DNA from: Rubrivivax sp.
GTDB taxonomy: Bacteria > Pseudomonadota > Gammaproteobacteria > Burkholderiales > Burkholderiaceae_C
Direction of reading: 5' to 3'
Length of the DNA stretch: 51,202 bases
Assembly (NCBI GenBank): GCA_016790435.1
Contig: JAEUPE010000198.1
Location: forward strand, 1-51,202
The stretch's first letter is position 1. Each line of letters opens with the position of its first letter. Position numbers and translations under genes: made by a program. Below are positions 34,682 through 43,856 of the stretch, in pieces. The notes beneath the pieces are model-generated. The model was not told the origin of the DNA, ran no database searches, and saw only the letters and a program-made list of their open reading frames with translations.

Positions 34682-37600
34682 CACTCCTCTCCCCCACGGG
34701 CCACCGGCGCGGAAGGCACCCTGCCTGCCGCCAGCTCGCCCTCGGCGGCCTCGTGCGCATAGAGTCGGCGCTGCCGCTCGCTGCCCTTGAAGAAGCGCCG
34801 CACGAGCACGAAGAACACCGGCACAAAGAAGACCGCCAGTGTGGTGGCGCTGATCATGCCGCTGATGACGCCCGTGCCGATGGCACGTTGGCTCGCCGAG
34901 CCGGCCCCGGTGGCCAGCACCAGCGGCAGCACGCCGAGGATGAAGGCCATCGACGTCATGACGATCGGCCGGAAGCGCAGGTGCGCCGCCTCGAGCACGG
35001 CCTCGGCCGCGGTCTTGCCCTGCGCCGCGAGGTCCTTCGCGAACTCGATGATGAGGACCGCGTTCTTGGCCGACAGGCCGATGATGGTGATGAGGCCGAC
35101 CTTGAAGTAGACGTCGTTCTCCATGCCACGCAGGCTGATGCCGGTGAGCACGCCCACCACGCCGAGCGGCACGATGAGGATCACCGACAGCGGGATCGAC
35201 CAGCTCTCGTACAGCGCCGCCAGACAGAGAAAGACGCTGAGCAACGAGAAGCCGAAGAGGATGAACGCCGTGGCGCCCGAGAGCCGCTCCTCGCGCGATT
35301 GGCCTGTCCACTCGAACGCGAACCCAGGCGGCAGCTGCGCCGCGAGCCGCTCCATCTCGGCCATGGCGGCGCCGGTGCTCTGGCCGGGCGCCGGCTCGCC
35401 GGCGATGCGCATGGTCGGGTAGCCGTTGTAGCGCACGGTCTGGATCGGGCCGACGGCCCAGTCGGTGCTCGCGAAGGCGGCCAGCGGCACCGGCTGCCCG
35501 GCGGCATTCATGGCGTTGATGCGCAGCAGGTCGTCGGCCTGCATGCGCGTGGGCGCGTCAGCCTGCACGACCACGCGCTGCAGGCGGCCGGCGTTCGGGA
35601 AGTCATTGACGTAGGACGAACCGAGCGAGGTCGACAGCGCCGTGTTGATGGCCGCGAAGCTCACGCCCAGCGCCGCGGCCTTGTCGCGGTCGATCTTCAG
35701 CTGCAGCTGCGGCGCATCCTCCAGGCCGTCGGGCCGCACGGCGCGCAGCGGCGGGCTCTGCGAGGCGAGGCCGAGCAACTGATTGCGCGCCGCGAGCAGC
35801 CCGGCATGCCCCGCCCCGCCGCGGTCCTGCAGCCGGAAGGCAAAGCCGTTGGCGCGGCCGAGTTCGGGAATGGGCGGCGGGCTGAGCGGGAAGATGAAGG
35901 CATCGCGGACGCCGGCCAGGCCACCGAAGGCGCGGGCGGCCAGCGCCTGCGCGCTCTGCCCCGCATCCGGGCGCGAGTCCCAGTCCTTCAGCGTCACGAA
36001 GGCGAGGCCGGCGTTCTGGCCGGTGCCCGCGAAGCTGAAGCCGAGCACGCTCACCATCGCCTCCACCTCGGGCTGCGCCAGCATGTAGCTCTCCACCTGC
36101 CTCATCACCTCGAGCGTGCGGCCCTGCGTGGCACCGGGCGGCAGCTGCACGTTGACGAGGATGTTGCCCTGGTCCTCGTTGGGCAGGAACGAGGTCGGCA
36201 AGCGGCTCCACATCCAACCGAGCGCCACGAGCACCGCGAGGTAGACGATCAGCGAGCGCCCGGCACGCCGCAGGATGCGCGCCACGATGCCCTCGTAGCC
36301 GCGCGCCGTGCGCGTGAAGCCGCGGTTGAAGGCGCCGAAGAAGCCGCTCTTGGCGTGGTGGTGCCCGGCCTCCACCGGCTTGAGCAGCGTGGCGCACAGC
36401 GCCGGCGTGAACGACAGGGCCATGAAGGCCGAGAAGAGGATGGAGGTGAGCATCACCGCAGCGAACTGGCGGTAGATGTTGCCCACCGCGCCACTGAAGA
36501 ACGCGAGCGGCACGAACACCGACACCAGCACCACGGTGACACCGATGATGGCGCCCGAAATCTGGCCCATCGCCTTGCGCGTGGCGGCCAGCGGGGGCAA
36601 GCCCTCCTCGCTCATGATGCGTTCGACGTTCTCGACCACCACGATGGCGTCGTCGACCACGATGCCGATCACGAGCACCATGCCGAACATCGTGAGCACG
36701 TTGATCGAGAAGCCGAGCGCCAGCAGCGTCGCGAAGGTGCCCAGCAGCGCCACCGGTACCACCAGCGTCGGGATGATCGTGTAGCGGAAGTCCTGCAGGA
36801 ACAGGTACATCACGAGGAAGACGAGCGCCACCGCCTCGAGCAGCGTCACCACCACCTGGCGGATCGAGAGGGCGACGAACTTCGAGCTGTCGTACGGAAT
36901 GACCGCCTTCACGCCAGGCGGGAAGTAGGGCGAGAGCTGGTCGAGCCGCGCGCGGATGGCCTTGGCCGTGGCGAGCGCGTTGCCGGTGGGCGAGAGCTGC
37001 ACGCCGATGCCGGTGGAGGGGCGGCCATTCAGCCGCGCCTGCGTGGCGTATTGCTGCCCACCGAGCTCGATGCGTGCCACGTCGCGCAGGCGCACGCTGG
37101 AGCCGTCGGCGTTGGCGCGCAGCACGATGTTGCCGAACTCGGCCACCGAGCCGAGCTGGCCGCGCACGATGACGGTGGCGAAGAGGCCCTGCCCCGGCAC
37201 GTTGGGCAGGTCACCGATCGTGCCCGATGCCACCTGCGCGTTCTGCGCCGCAATGGCGGCGGTGACGTCGGTGGTGGCCAGGCGCAGGCCGACGAGCTTG
37301 GCCGGGTCGATCCACACCCGCATCGCGCGCTCGGTGCCGAAGAGCTGCGCCTGGCCGACCCCGGGCACGCGCTGGATCTCGGGCAGCACGTTGCGCACGG
37401 CAAAGTCACCGAGCGCCACCGGGTCGAGCGAGTTGTCTTCCGAGTAGAGGATGGTGAAGAGCAGGAAGTTGCTGCGCGCCTTGTCGACGCGCACGCCCTG
37501 CTGCACCACCGCCTGCGGCAGGCGCGGCGTGGCGCGGCCAAGGCGGTTCTGCACGTCCACCTGAGCCAGGTCCGGGTTCGTGCCGGGCTCGAAGCTGATG

Positions 37601-37872
37601 GTGATGCTGCCGCTGCCGTCGGCCTGCGCCACCGATTCCATATAAATGAGGCCGGGCGAGCCGTTCATCTCGCGCTCGATGACGCTGAGCACGCTCTCCT
37701 CCAGCGTGCGCGCCGAGGCACCGGGGTACACCGCGTTGAGCACGATGGAGGGCGGCGCGACGGAAGGGAACTGCGCCACCGGCAGCTGCGTGATGGCGAC
37801 GCCGCCGGCGACCATGATGAAGAGCGCGATCACCCACGCGAAGACCGGCCGGACGATGAAGAACTGGGCCAT
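34681..37872 (-). CDS. RND multidrug efflux pump, inner-membrane subunit (AcrB/HAE-1 family)
   Basis: 1063 aa proton-driven exporter, normal size. Twelve membrane segments and two large periplasmic loops are visible. N-terminal FFIVRPVFAWVIALFIMVAG is the standard start. The proton-relay pair Asp-Asp lies in GIVVDDAIVVVENVERIM in helix 4. GLSAKNAVLIIEFAKDL in helix 10 holds the conserved Lys. Starts nine bases after the adaptor gene stop. Substrates are probably hydrophobic drugs or solvents. Confidence 0.95.
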   Translation of the reverse strand: MAQFFIVRPVFAWVIALFIMVAGGVAITQLPVAQFPSVAPPSIVLNAVYPGASARTLEESVLSVIEREMNGSPGLIYMESVAQADGSGSITISFEPGTNPDLAQVDVQNRLGRATPRLPQAVVQQGVRVDKARSNFLLFTILYSEDNSLDPVALGDFAVRNVLPEIQRVPGVGQAQLFGTERAMRVWIDPAKLVGLRLATTDVTAAIAAQNAQVASGTIGDLPNVPGQGLFATVIVRGQLGSVAEFGNIVLRANADGSSVRLRDVARIELGGQQYATQARLNGRPSTGIGVQLSPTGNALATAKAIRARLDQLSPYFPPGVKAVIPYDSSKFVALSIRQVVVTLLEAVALVFLVMYLFLQDFRYTIIPTLVVPVALLGTFATLLALGFSINVLTMFGMVLVIGIVVDDAIVVVENVERIMSEEGLPPLAATRKAMGQISGAIIGVTVVLVSVFVPLAFFSGAVGNIYRQFAAVMLTSILFSAFMALSFTPALCATLLKPVEAGHHHAKSGFFGAFNRGFTRTARGYEGIVARILRRAGRSLIVYLAVLVALGWMWSRLPTSFLPNEDQGNILVNVQLPPGATQGRTLEVMRQVESYMLAQPEVEAMVSVLGFSFAGTGQNAGLAFVTLKDWDSRPDAGQSAQALAARAFGGLAGVRDAFIFPLSPPPIPELGRANGFAFRLQDRGGAGHAGLLAARNQLLGLASQSPPLRAVRPDGLEDAPQLQLKIDRDKAAALGVSFAAINTALSTSLGSSYVNDFPNAGRLQRVVVQADAPTRMQADDLLRINAMNAAGQPVPLAAFASTDWAVGPIQTVRYNGYPTMRIAGEPAPGQSTGAAMAEMERLAAQLPPGFAFEWTGQSREERLSGATAFILFGFSLLSVFLCLAALYESWSIPLSVILIVPLGVVGVLTGISLRGMENDVYFKVGLITIIGLSAKNAVLIIEFAKDLAAQGKTAAEAVLEAAHLRFRPIVMTSMAFILGVLPLVLATGAGSASQRAIGTGVISGMISATTLAVFFVPVFFVLVRRFFKGSERQRRLYAHEAAEGELAAGRVPSAPVARGGEE

Positions 37873-37881
37873 CGGGCGAGC

Positions 37882-39177
37882 TCAGCGTGAAGCGGCGGAC
37901 GCCGGAGATGCCGGCGGCGCCGCCGATGCCGGCGGCGCGATCGTCACCGACAAGGTGGCCGCCGCAGCCTTCCACGGCACCGGCTTCACGGTGGCGTTGG
38001 GGCGCAGCTTCTGGAAGCCATCGACGACCACCTGCTCGCCCGCAGCCAGCCCCTCAAGCACCGCCCACTGCCCGCCGGTCGCGGCGCCGAGCTTCACGAC
38101 GCGCGGCGCCACCTTGCCGTCGGCGCCCACCACGAGCACGCTGCTACCCTGCGCGCCCAGGCTCACCGCCTGCTGCGGCAAAAGCATCACCCCTTGCGCC
38201 TGCGCCTGCTCGAGCCGCACGCGCACGAAGAGCCCGGGCAGCAGCGCGCCCTTCGGGTTGGGCACCTCGGCGCGCAGCGTGATCTGTGCCGTGCCGGGGT
38301 CGACCGTGAGATCGCTGAAGAGCAGCTTGCCAGGCAACGGGTACACGCTGCCGTCCTCCAGCAGCACGCGCACGACCGCGGCCTCGGGCCCGGCCGCTCG
38401 CTGCAGCCGCCCCTCGGCGATGGCGGCGCGCAGCCGCAGCACCTCGCCGGCGGACTGCGTGAAGTTCACGTACAGCGGGTCGATCTGCTGCACCACGGCG
38501 AGCTGGGTCGCCTCGCCCTGGCCGACGAGCGCGCCTTCGGTGACGAGGGCGCGGCCGACGCGGCCGCTGATCGGCGCGCTGACGCTGGCGTGTCCAAGGT
38601 TGATCTGCGCCATCTGCACGGCGGCGCGGCCGGCCGCGAGGTCCGCCTCCGCCTGCTTGTACGCCGCCTGTGCCGCCACGTACTCCTGCTGGCTCACGGC
38701 GTTGGCTTCCACGAGCGGTTTGTAGCGCTCGGCTTGCGCCTTCGCCTGCATCAGCGTGGCCTCGGCGCGCGCCACCACCGCCTCGGCGCTGGCCAGCGTG
38801 GCGCGGTAGGGCGCATCGTCGATCTGGAACAGGCGTTGGCCGGCGCGGACCTCGCTGCCCTCGCGAAACAACCGCCGCTGCACGATGCCTGCGGCGCGCG
38901 CGCGCACCTGCGCCACGCGCGAAGGTTCGGTGCGGCCGGGCAGCTCGGTCACGAGGCCAACGGTGCCCGGCGCCACGGTGACCACGCCCACCTCCACGGG
39001 CGGCGGTGCGGCCGGCGCCGCGCTGGCGCCCGCACCCGACGCCTTGCCGGCGGGTGCCTCGGTGGCCCGTCCACACCCCTGCAACGCCATGGCGGCCAGC
39101 ACCGGCAGCGTCGCCAGCATTGGCAGCAGGCAGGTCGACGACAACCACGAGGTCGTGGCACGAACGCGTGCAGTCAT
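37882..39177 (-). CDS. RND efflux periplasmic adaptor (membrane fusion protein)
   Basis: 431 aa lipoprotein adaptor linking pump and outer-membrane tunnel. Lipobox ALQGC with C35; Ala/Pro-rich linker; lipoyl half-motifs around GRTEPSRVAQVRARAAGIV and ISGRVGRALVTEGALVG; an alpha-hairpin between them (AEAVVARAEATLMQAKAQAERY). First gene of the operon; no regulator gene lies next to it, unusual for acrAB-type loci. Confidence 0.93.
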   Translation of the reverse strand: MTARVRATTSWLSSTCLLPMLATLPVLAAMALQGCGRATEAPAGKASGAGASAAPAAPPPVEVGVVTVAPGTVGLVTELPGRTEPSRVAQVRARAAGIVQRRLFREGSEVRAGQRLFQIDDAPYRATLASAEAVVARAEATLMQAKAQAERYKPLVEANAVSQQEYVAAQAAYKQAEADLAAGRAAVQMAQINLGHASVSAPISGRVGRALVTEGALVGQGEATQLAVVQQIDPLYVNFTQSAGEVLRLRAAIAEGRLQRAAGPEAAVVRVLLEDGSVYPLPGKLLFSDLTVDPGTAQITLRAEVPNPKGALLPGLFVRVRLEQAQAQGVMLLPQQAVSLGAQGSSVLVVGADGKVAPRVVKLGAATGGQWAVLEGLAAGEQVVVDGFQKLRPNATVKPVPWKAAAATLSVTIAPPASAAPPASPASAASR

Positions 39178-39356
39178 TCAGCTCTCTTCACGAATGGGCG
39201 CCGGAATCGCCCGCGTGGCGATGCTAACGGCGATGCCGCCGGGCACATGCTGGCGCGGCTTGGCGGCCTGAAGGAGCCGCACTGGCCGCGAGCGCAGCGG
39301 CTTCCACGCGTTTCCTCGGCCGATCGGGCCGCCTCACGCGCCAATGATCGACGAAA

Positions 39357-39406
39357 TGCGCCGGCATGCGCCGGCATGCGCCGATGTGCGCCGATGTGCG
39401 CCGATA
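39357..39406. repeat. Five tandem copies of a 10-base repeat
   Basis: TGCGCCGGCA twice, TGCGCCGATG twice, then TGCGCCGATA, exactly head to tail in the 297-base gap between the RND adaptor start (39177) and the SDR stop (39475). More GCGC/ATGTGC-rich sequence follows to about 39460. The rest of the gap shows no gene. It could be a variable-number repeat upstream of the pump operon. Confidence 0.85.
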
Positions 39407-39474
39407 GGCAGAGGGCGCGCGCATGTGCGCAGGGATGTGCATGCGCCTGTGCGCCGTCGCGCGTGCGGGTAGGG

Positions 39475-40278
39475 TCAATAGTGGATCGTGCGCGGCGCAC
39501 CACCACCGGCGGCGATGACATCGCCGTTGATCGCTCGGGAACGCGGCGAGCACAGGAAGGCCACCACCCAGGCCACCTCGTCGGCGGTGACGATGTGCTG
39601 GATGGAGTTCATCGCCGCCATCTGCGCCTCGATCTCGGCCTCGGTCTTGCCGCTGGCCTGGGCGCGCGCGGCGACGACCGGGGCGGTGCGTTCGGTGCGC
39701 GTGAGGCCCGGGTGCACCACGTTGACCTGGATGCCCGCCGGGCCCAGTTCGTCGGCCATGTTCTTGGTGAGCGCGGCGACGGCGATGTTGCGCATGCTGC
39801 CCACCGTGTTGCCGGTCTGCCGTGCCGCGAGGCCGCTGATGTTGACGATGCGGCCCCAGCCACCGGCCTTCATGCCGGGCACCACCTCGCGCGCGCAGCG
39901 GATGTAGCCCATGACCTTGGTGTCGAGCTCGGCGTGGAAGAACTCGCCGCGGATCTCGGTGAGCGTCGGCGGCGCAGCGAAGCCGGCCGGCTCGGCCGCG
40001 GCGTTGACGAGGATGTCGATGGCGCCGCCGAGCTGGCGCATCGCGTCGGCCACGGCGTCCTTCACCGCTGCGTCGTTGGTCGTGTCGGCGGTGACGCCAA
40101 CCACCCGCGCGCCGGTGGCGGCGGCGAGTTCGGCGGCAGCGGCATCGAGGCGCGAACGGTCACGCGCCAGCAGCGCCACGGCAGCACCCTCCTCCGCCAG
40201 CGCCCGCGCCACGGCCTTGCCGATGCCACGGCTGCCACCAGTGACGAGCGCACGCTTGCCGCGAAGTTGCAGATCCAT
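39475..40278 (-). CDS. SDR-fold protein lacking the canonical Tyr-Lys pair
   Basis: 267 aa. NAD(P) motif TGGSRGIG at residues 13-20, ILVNAAAEP at 89-97 and Ser148 in NISGLAAR. Where classical SDRs have YxxxK this protein reads TVGSMRNIAVAALTK (residues 158-172) with no Tyr and no Lys at either plausible register. It may be a non-classical oxidoreductase or use other residues. GGAG before ATG 40278. It is the last gene of the minus-strand run from the second Liv system, 110 bases after the crotonase. Confidence 0.85.
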   Translation of the reverse strand: MDLQLRGKRALVTGGSRGIGKAVARALAEEGAAVALLARDRSRLDAAAAELAAATGARVVGVTADTTNDAAVKDAVADAMRQLGGAIDILVNAAAEPAGFAAPPTLTEIRGEFFHAELDTKVMGYIRCAREVVPGMKAGGWGRIVNISGLAARQTGNTVGSMRNIAVAALTKNMADELGPAGIQVNVVHPGLTRTERTAPVVAARAQASGKTEAEIEAQMAAMNSIQHIVTADEVAWVVAFLCSPRSRAINGDVIAAGGGAPRTIHY

Positions 40279-40388
40279 GGGGTCTCCTCGATGTGGTTGC
40301 GGCGGTCTGGTCGCACCGATGCGGTCGCACCGACGCGGTTTCGACGGATTGTGCGGCCCGCCTCGGTTCGGGCTGGCCGCCCCAGGCT

Positions 40389-41180
40389 CTAGCCCTTGCG
40401 CGCCTTGAACCGCCGCGCTGCGCGCGCCAGCTCGCCCGTGCTGCGGGCCAGGATCTGCGTGCGGTTCTCGAGCTCCATGGCCGCATGCAGGCCGACGGCC
40501 TCGAGGTTGGCCCAGCCACCGCGCTTGGTCATCCACACGGCAAAGGCATCGTTGGCGGCGATCTCGCGGGCCAGCGCCAGCGCCCGCGGCATGAGCTCGG
40601 CATCGGGCACCGTCGCCGAGACGAGGCCGCAACGTTCGGCCTCGTCGGCCTTCACGTGCCGGCCGGTGAGCATCATCTCGAAAGCGCGGCTCGTGCCCAC
40701 GGCACGCGGCAGTAGCCAGCTCACGCCGATGTCGCAGCTGCTCATGCCGACCTTGACGAAGGCGGCGTTGAATGCCGCGGACGCTGCTGCGACGCGCACC
40801 TCGCAGGCCAGCGCCAGACCGAGGCCGGCACCGTTGGCCGCGCCGTTGACCGCCGCGATGACCGGGGCGCGCAGCGCGCGCAGGCGCGTCACGAGCGAGG
40901 CAAAGGCCTCCTGACGCACCGTCCACGCCGCGGCCTCGCCCAGCTCGGCGGTCAGCGGTGCCTCGTCCGCGAGGCCGAGGTCGAAGCCGGCGCAGAAGCC
41001 GCGCCCGGTGCCGGTGAGCACGAGCACGCGCAGTGCCGTGTCGCGCGCCAGCGCGTCCAGCGTCGCCGAGAGCGCGGCGACGCTGTCGTCGGTGAGGGCG
41101 TTGAGCGAATCGGGCCGGTTCAGGCGCAGGACGGCGATGCCCGGCACGGGGCGCTCGAGCAGGTGAGTGGCGGTTGACAT
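40389..41180 (-). CDS. Enoyl-CoA hydratase/isomerase family protein
   Basis: 263 aa crotonase fold. Oxyanion-hole segments GRGFCAGFDLG and AAVNGAANGAGLGLALACE. The C-terminal VKVGMSSCDIGVSWLLPRAVG matches the subgroup with GLSGCDxGxSWxLPR. The first crotonase Glu position is Gly (GAGLGLALACE), so hydration chemistry is uncertain. Starts five bases after the acyl-CoA synthetase stop; weak ribosome site, likely coupled. Confidence 0.88.
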   Translation of the reverse strand: MSTATHLLERPVPGIAVLRLNRPDSLNALTDDSVAALSATLDALARDTALRVLVLTGTGRGFCAGFDLGLADEAPLTAELGEAAAWTVRQEAFASLVTRLRALRAPVIAAVNGAANGAGLGLALACEVRVAAASAAFNAAFVKVGMSSCDIGVSWLLPRAVGTSRAFEMMLTGRHVKADEAERCGLVSATVPDAELMPRALALAREIAANDAFAVWMTKRGGWANLEAVGLHAAMELENRTQILARSTGELARAARRFKARKG

Positions 41181-41185
41181 CGAAA

Positions 41186-43027
41186 TCAGACGTACAGCGC
41201 CTCGATGACCTCGGCGTACTTCTGGTTGATGCTCGACCGCCTCACCTTCATCGTCGCCGTCACTTCGCCGTCGTCGTGGTCGAGCTCCTTGACGAGCAGG
41301 TGGAACTTGCGCACCTGCTGCACCTGCGGCATGCGTGCGTTCACCGCCTCCACCTCGCGCTGCACGAGCTCGCGCACCTGCGGCAGTTCGACCAGGCTCT
41401 TGAAGTTGGTGTAGGTCAGGCCCTCGCGCTCGGCCCAGTTGCTCGTGCTCTCGAACTCGATCTGGATGAGGGCGGAGACGAAGCGCCGCCGGTCGGCGAT
41501 GACGATCGCCTCCTTGATGTAGGGCGAGAAGCGCAGTGCGTTCTCGATCTCGCTCGGCGTGATGTTCTTGCCGCCGGCGGTGATCATGATGTCCTTCTTG
41601 CGGTCGACGATGCGCAGCTCGCGCGTCGCCGTGCCGCCCGGCGCTTCTTCCCATCGCGCCACGTCGCCGGTGTGCAGCCAGCCTTCGGCGTCCACCGCCT
41701 CACGCGTGGCCGCTTCGTTGCGGTAGTAGCCGCAGAAGACGACGTCGCCGTGGATGAGGATCTCGCCGTCTTCGGCAAGCTTCACTTCGATGCCCGGGTA
41801 AGGCACGCCCACGGTGCCCACCGGTGAGGCGTCGCTCGGCTGCATGGTCGTTGCGCCGCTCGCCTCGGTCAGGCCGTAGGCCTCGCGGATGGGTACACCG
41901 AGCACGCGGAAGAACTTCAGGATCTCGGGCGTGATCGGCGCGCCCGACGAGATGGCGATGCGGCAGCGGCGCAGGCCGACGAAGTTGAGCAGCGAGCGCA
42001 GGATGAGCACGTACCACCACGCCCGGCGCAGCCGCTCGCCCGCCGACCAGGTGGTGCGCGGCCGGGCGGCCATGCCGTCGAGCGCCTCCATGGCCCGCTG
42101 ATACAGCGCCATCCGCAGGCCGCCCGCCTCGCGCAGCTTGGTCTGGATCGAGGCGTGGAACTTCTCCCAGATGCGTGGCACGCCGAAGAACACGTGCGGC
42201 GACAGCTCGCGCAGGTCGTCCTGCACGGTGCGCAGGCTCTCGGCGAAGTTGACCGTCGCGCCCACCGAGATCGGGATGTGGATGGAGAACATCTGCTCGG
42301 CCATGTGGCACAGCGGCAGGTAGCTCACGAGCTCGTCGCCGAGGCGGCAACCGAGCATGCTGTTCAGGCCCTGCGCGGCGGCGCCGAGGCCCCGCCAGCT
42401 CATCATCGCCGCCTTCGGCCGGCCGGTGCTGCCGCTCGTGAAGACGATGAGGCCGATGTCGTCCGCGGCCGGGCCGCCGGGCTGGTAATCGAGCGCCGCC
42501 TTGGCCGCCGCGGCTTCTTCCGTCTCGAAGCGGCGGCCCAGCGCCAGCACGTCGTCGAACTCATGCAGGCCAGCGCGGTCGTAGCGGCGCAGCCCGCGCG
42601 GGTCGATGACGATCAGCGTGTGCAGATGCGGCAGCTGGGCGCGCACCTCGAGCACCTTGTCGAGCTGCTCCTGGTCTTCGCAGACAACCACGGGTACCTC
42701 GGCCAGCTCGAGCAGGTAGTGCACTTCGTGCGCCGGCGAGGTCGGATAGACGCCCGCGGTGACGCCGCCGATCATCGACGTGCCGAGTTGCGCGAAGGCC
42801 CACTGCTCGCGGTTCTCGCTCAGCACCGCGACGCGCTGGCCCGGCTTCACGCCGAGCTTGACCAGGCCGAGGCCAAACCAGCGCGAGCGCTGCTCGTACT
42901 GCGCCCAGCTCACGGCCTGCCACACGCCGTGGGTCTTCTGGCGCAGGGCCGTCTCGTCGGGCCGCGTGCGGGCCCAATGCGCCAGCTGCTGGGGCAGCGG
43001 CAGGTCCCTCAGTTCGATGGAGCTCAT
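41186..43027 (-). CDS. Long-chain-type acyl-CoA synthetase (AMP-forming)
   Basis: 613 aa adenylate-forming ligase of the FadD15/FAA1 type. P-loop TSGSTGRPK at residues 197-205, AYGLTEASG, the A8 hinge DRKKDIMITAGGKNITPSE and a long C-terminal region (VRKFHLLVKELDHDDGEVT, TMKVRR) as in eukaryote-like long-chain synthetases. It activates a carboxylic acid to acyl-CoA at the inner face of the membrane. Four bases after LivF, so uptake and activation are coupled in one operon; this strongly suggests that the second Liv system imports a carboxylic acid. Confidence 0.92.
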   Translation of the reverse strand: MSSIELRDLPLPQQLAHWARTRPDETALRQKTHGVWQAVSWAQYEQRSRWFGLGLVKLGVKPGQRVAVLSENREQWAFAQLGTSMIGGVTAGVYPTSPAHEVHYLLELAEVPVVVCEDQEQLDKVLEVRAQLPHLHTLIVIDPRGLRRYDRAGLHEFDDVLALGRRFETEEAAAAKAALDYQPGGPAADDIGLIVFTSGSTGRPKAAMMSWRGLGAAAQGLNSMLGCRLGDELVSYLPLCHMAEQMFSIHIPISVGATVNFAESLRTVQDDLRELSPHVFFGVPRIWEKFHASIQTKLREAGGLRMALYQRAMEALDGMAARPRTTWSAGERLRRAWWYVLILRSLLNFVGLRRCRIAISSGAPITPEILKFFRVLGVPIREAYGLTEASGATTMQPSDASPVGTVGVPYPGIEVKLAEDGEILIHGDVVFCGYYRNEAATREAVDAEGWLHTGDVARWEEAPGGTATRELRIVDRKKDIMITAGGKNITPSEIENALRFSPYIKEAIVIADRRRFVSALIQIEFESTSNWAEREGLTYTNFKSLVELPQVRELVQREVEAVNARMPQVQQVRKFHLLVKELDHDDGEVTATMKVRRSSINQKYAEVIEALYV

Positions 43028-43031
43028 CGGG

Positions 43032-43832
43032 TCACGACAACCAGCGCTTGCGGCGCTTGTAGTGTTTGACGTCACGGTAGTTGACGTGTGCCTCGCCGCT
43101 GTCGCCGGCGCCGAGGTAGAAGCGCTGCACGTCGGGGTCGCCGAGCAGCTTCTCGGTGGGGCCGTTGATGACGATGCGGCCGTTCTCCATGATGTAGCCC
43201 TCGTGCGCCACGCGCAGCGCGACGTGCGCGTTCTGCTCTACCAGCAGCATGGCCACGCCCTGCTCGCGGTTGATGCGCTCGATGATCGAGAAGATGTCCT
43301 TCACCACGAGCGGCGCGAGACCGAGCGAAGGCTCGTCGAGCAGCATCAGGCGCGGGCGGCCGACGAGCGCGCGGCCGATGGCGAGCATCTGCTGCTCGCC
43401 GCCGGAGAGGTAGCCCGACACCTGCTTGCGCCGCTCCGCCAAGCGCGGAAAGTAGGTGAAGACGGGCTCGATGTCGAACACGCCGCGTCCGGCCAAGGCA
43501 TTGCCCGCCGCCACCAGGTTCTCCTCCACCGTGAGGTCGGCAAAGATGTGACGGCCCTCCCGCACGTGCGCCAACCCTGAACGAGCCAGCTGGTACGCGA
43601 CGCGTCCGCCGATGTCCTCGCCGAAGAAGCGGATGCGCCCGGAGGCGACGCGCCCGTTTTCGTAGACGAGCACACCACCGGCCGCCTTCAGCGTCGTCGT
43701 CTTGCCGGCACCGTTGCTGCCCAGCAGGGCCACGATCTTGCCGTCGGGCACCTCGATCGACATGCCCCGCAGCGCCTGCACGCTGTGGTTGTAGACGACC
43801 TCGATGTTCTCGATGGCGAGGGCAGAGGTCAT
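43032..43832 (-). CDS. livF: Branched-chain-type ABC importer ATPase (LivF), system 2
   Basis: 266 aa. Walker A GSNGAGKTT at residues 38-46, signature LSGGEQQMLAIGRAL, Walker B LMLLDEPSLGL and H-loop LVEQNAHVAL. The C-terminal tail (YRDVKHYKRRKRWLS) is about 25 residues longer than usual and very basic. Lies between the binding-protein gene and the acyl-CoA synthetase. Confidence 0.93.
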   Translation of the reverse strand: MTSALAIENIEVVYNHSVQALRGMSIEVPDGKIVALLGSNGAGKTTTLKAAGGVLVYENGRVASGRIRFFGEDIGGRVAYQLARSGLAHVREGRHIFADLTVEENLVAAGNALAGRGVFDIEPVFTYFPRLAERRKQVSGYLSGGEQQMLAIGRALVGRPRLMLLDEPSLGLAPLVVKDIFSIIERINREQGVAMLLVEQNAHVALRVAHEGYIMENGRIVINGPTEKLLGDPDVQRFYLGAGDSGEAHVNYRDVKHYKRRKRWLS

Positions 43833-43856
43833 GCGCGCAGGCTCTTCGCACCAGGC

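Noticed and set aside
34540..37890. 1116-codon plus-strand frame opposite the RND pump
   Set aside because: Antisense shadow full of His/Arg/Gln; the minus frame encodes an intact HAE-1 pump.
39357..39406. CRISPR-like array
   Set aside because: Units are contiguous 10-mers with no unique spacers and no cas genes nearby.
39174..39553. Small minus-strand frames over the decanucleotide repeats
   Set aside because: Their His/Ala/Arg repeats simply translate the 10-base DNA repeat; no ribosome site or conserved start.
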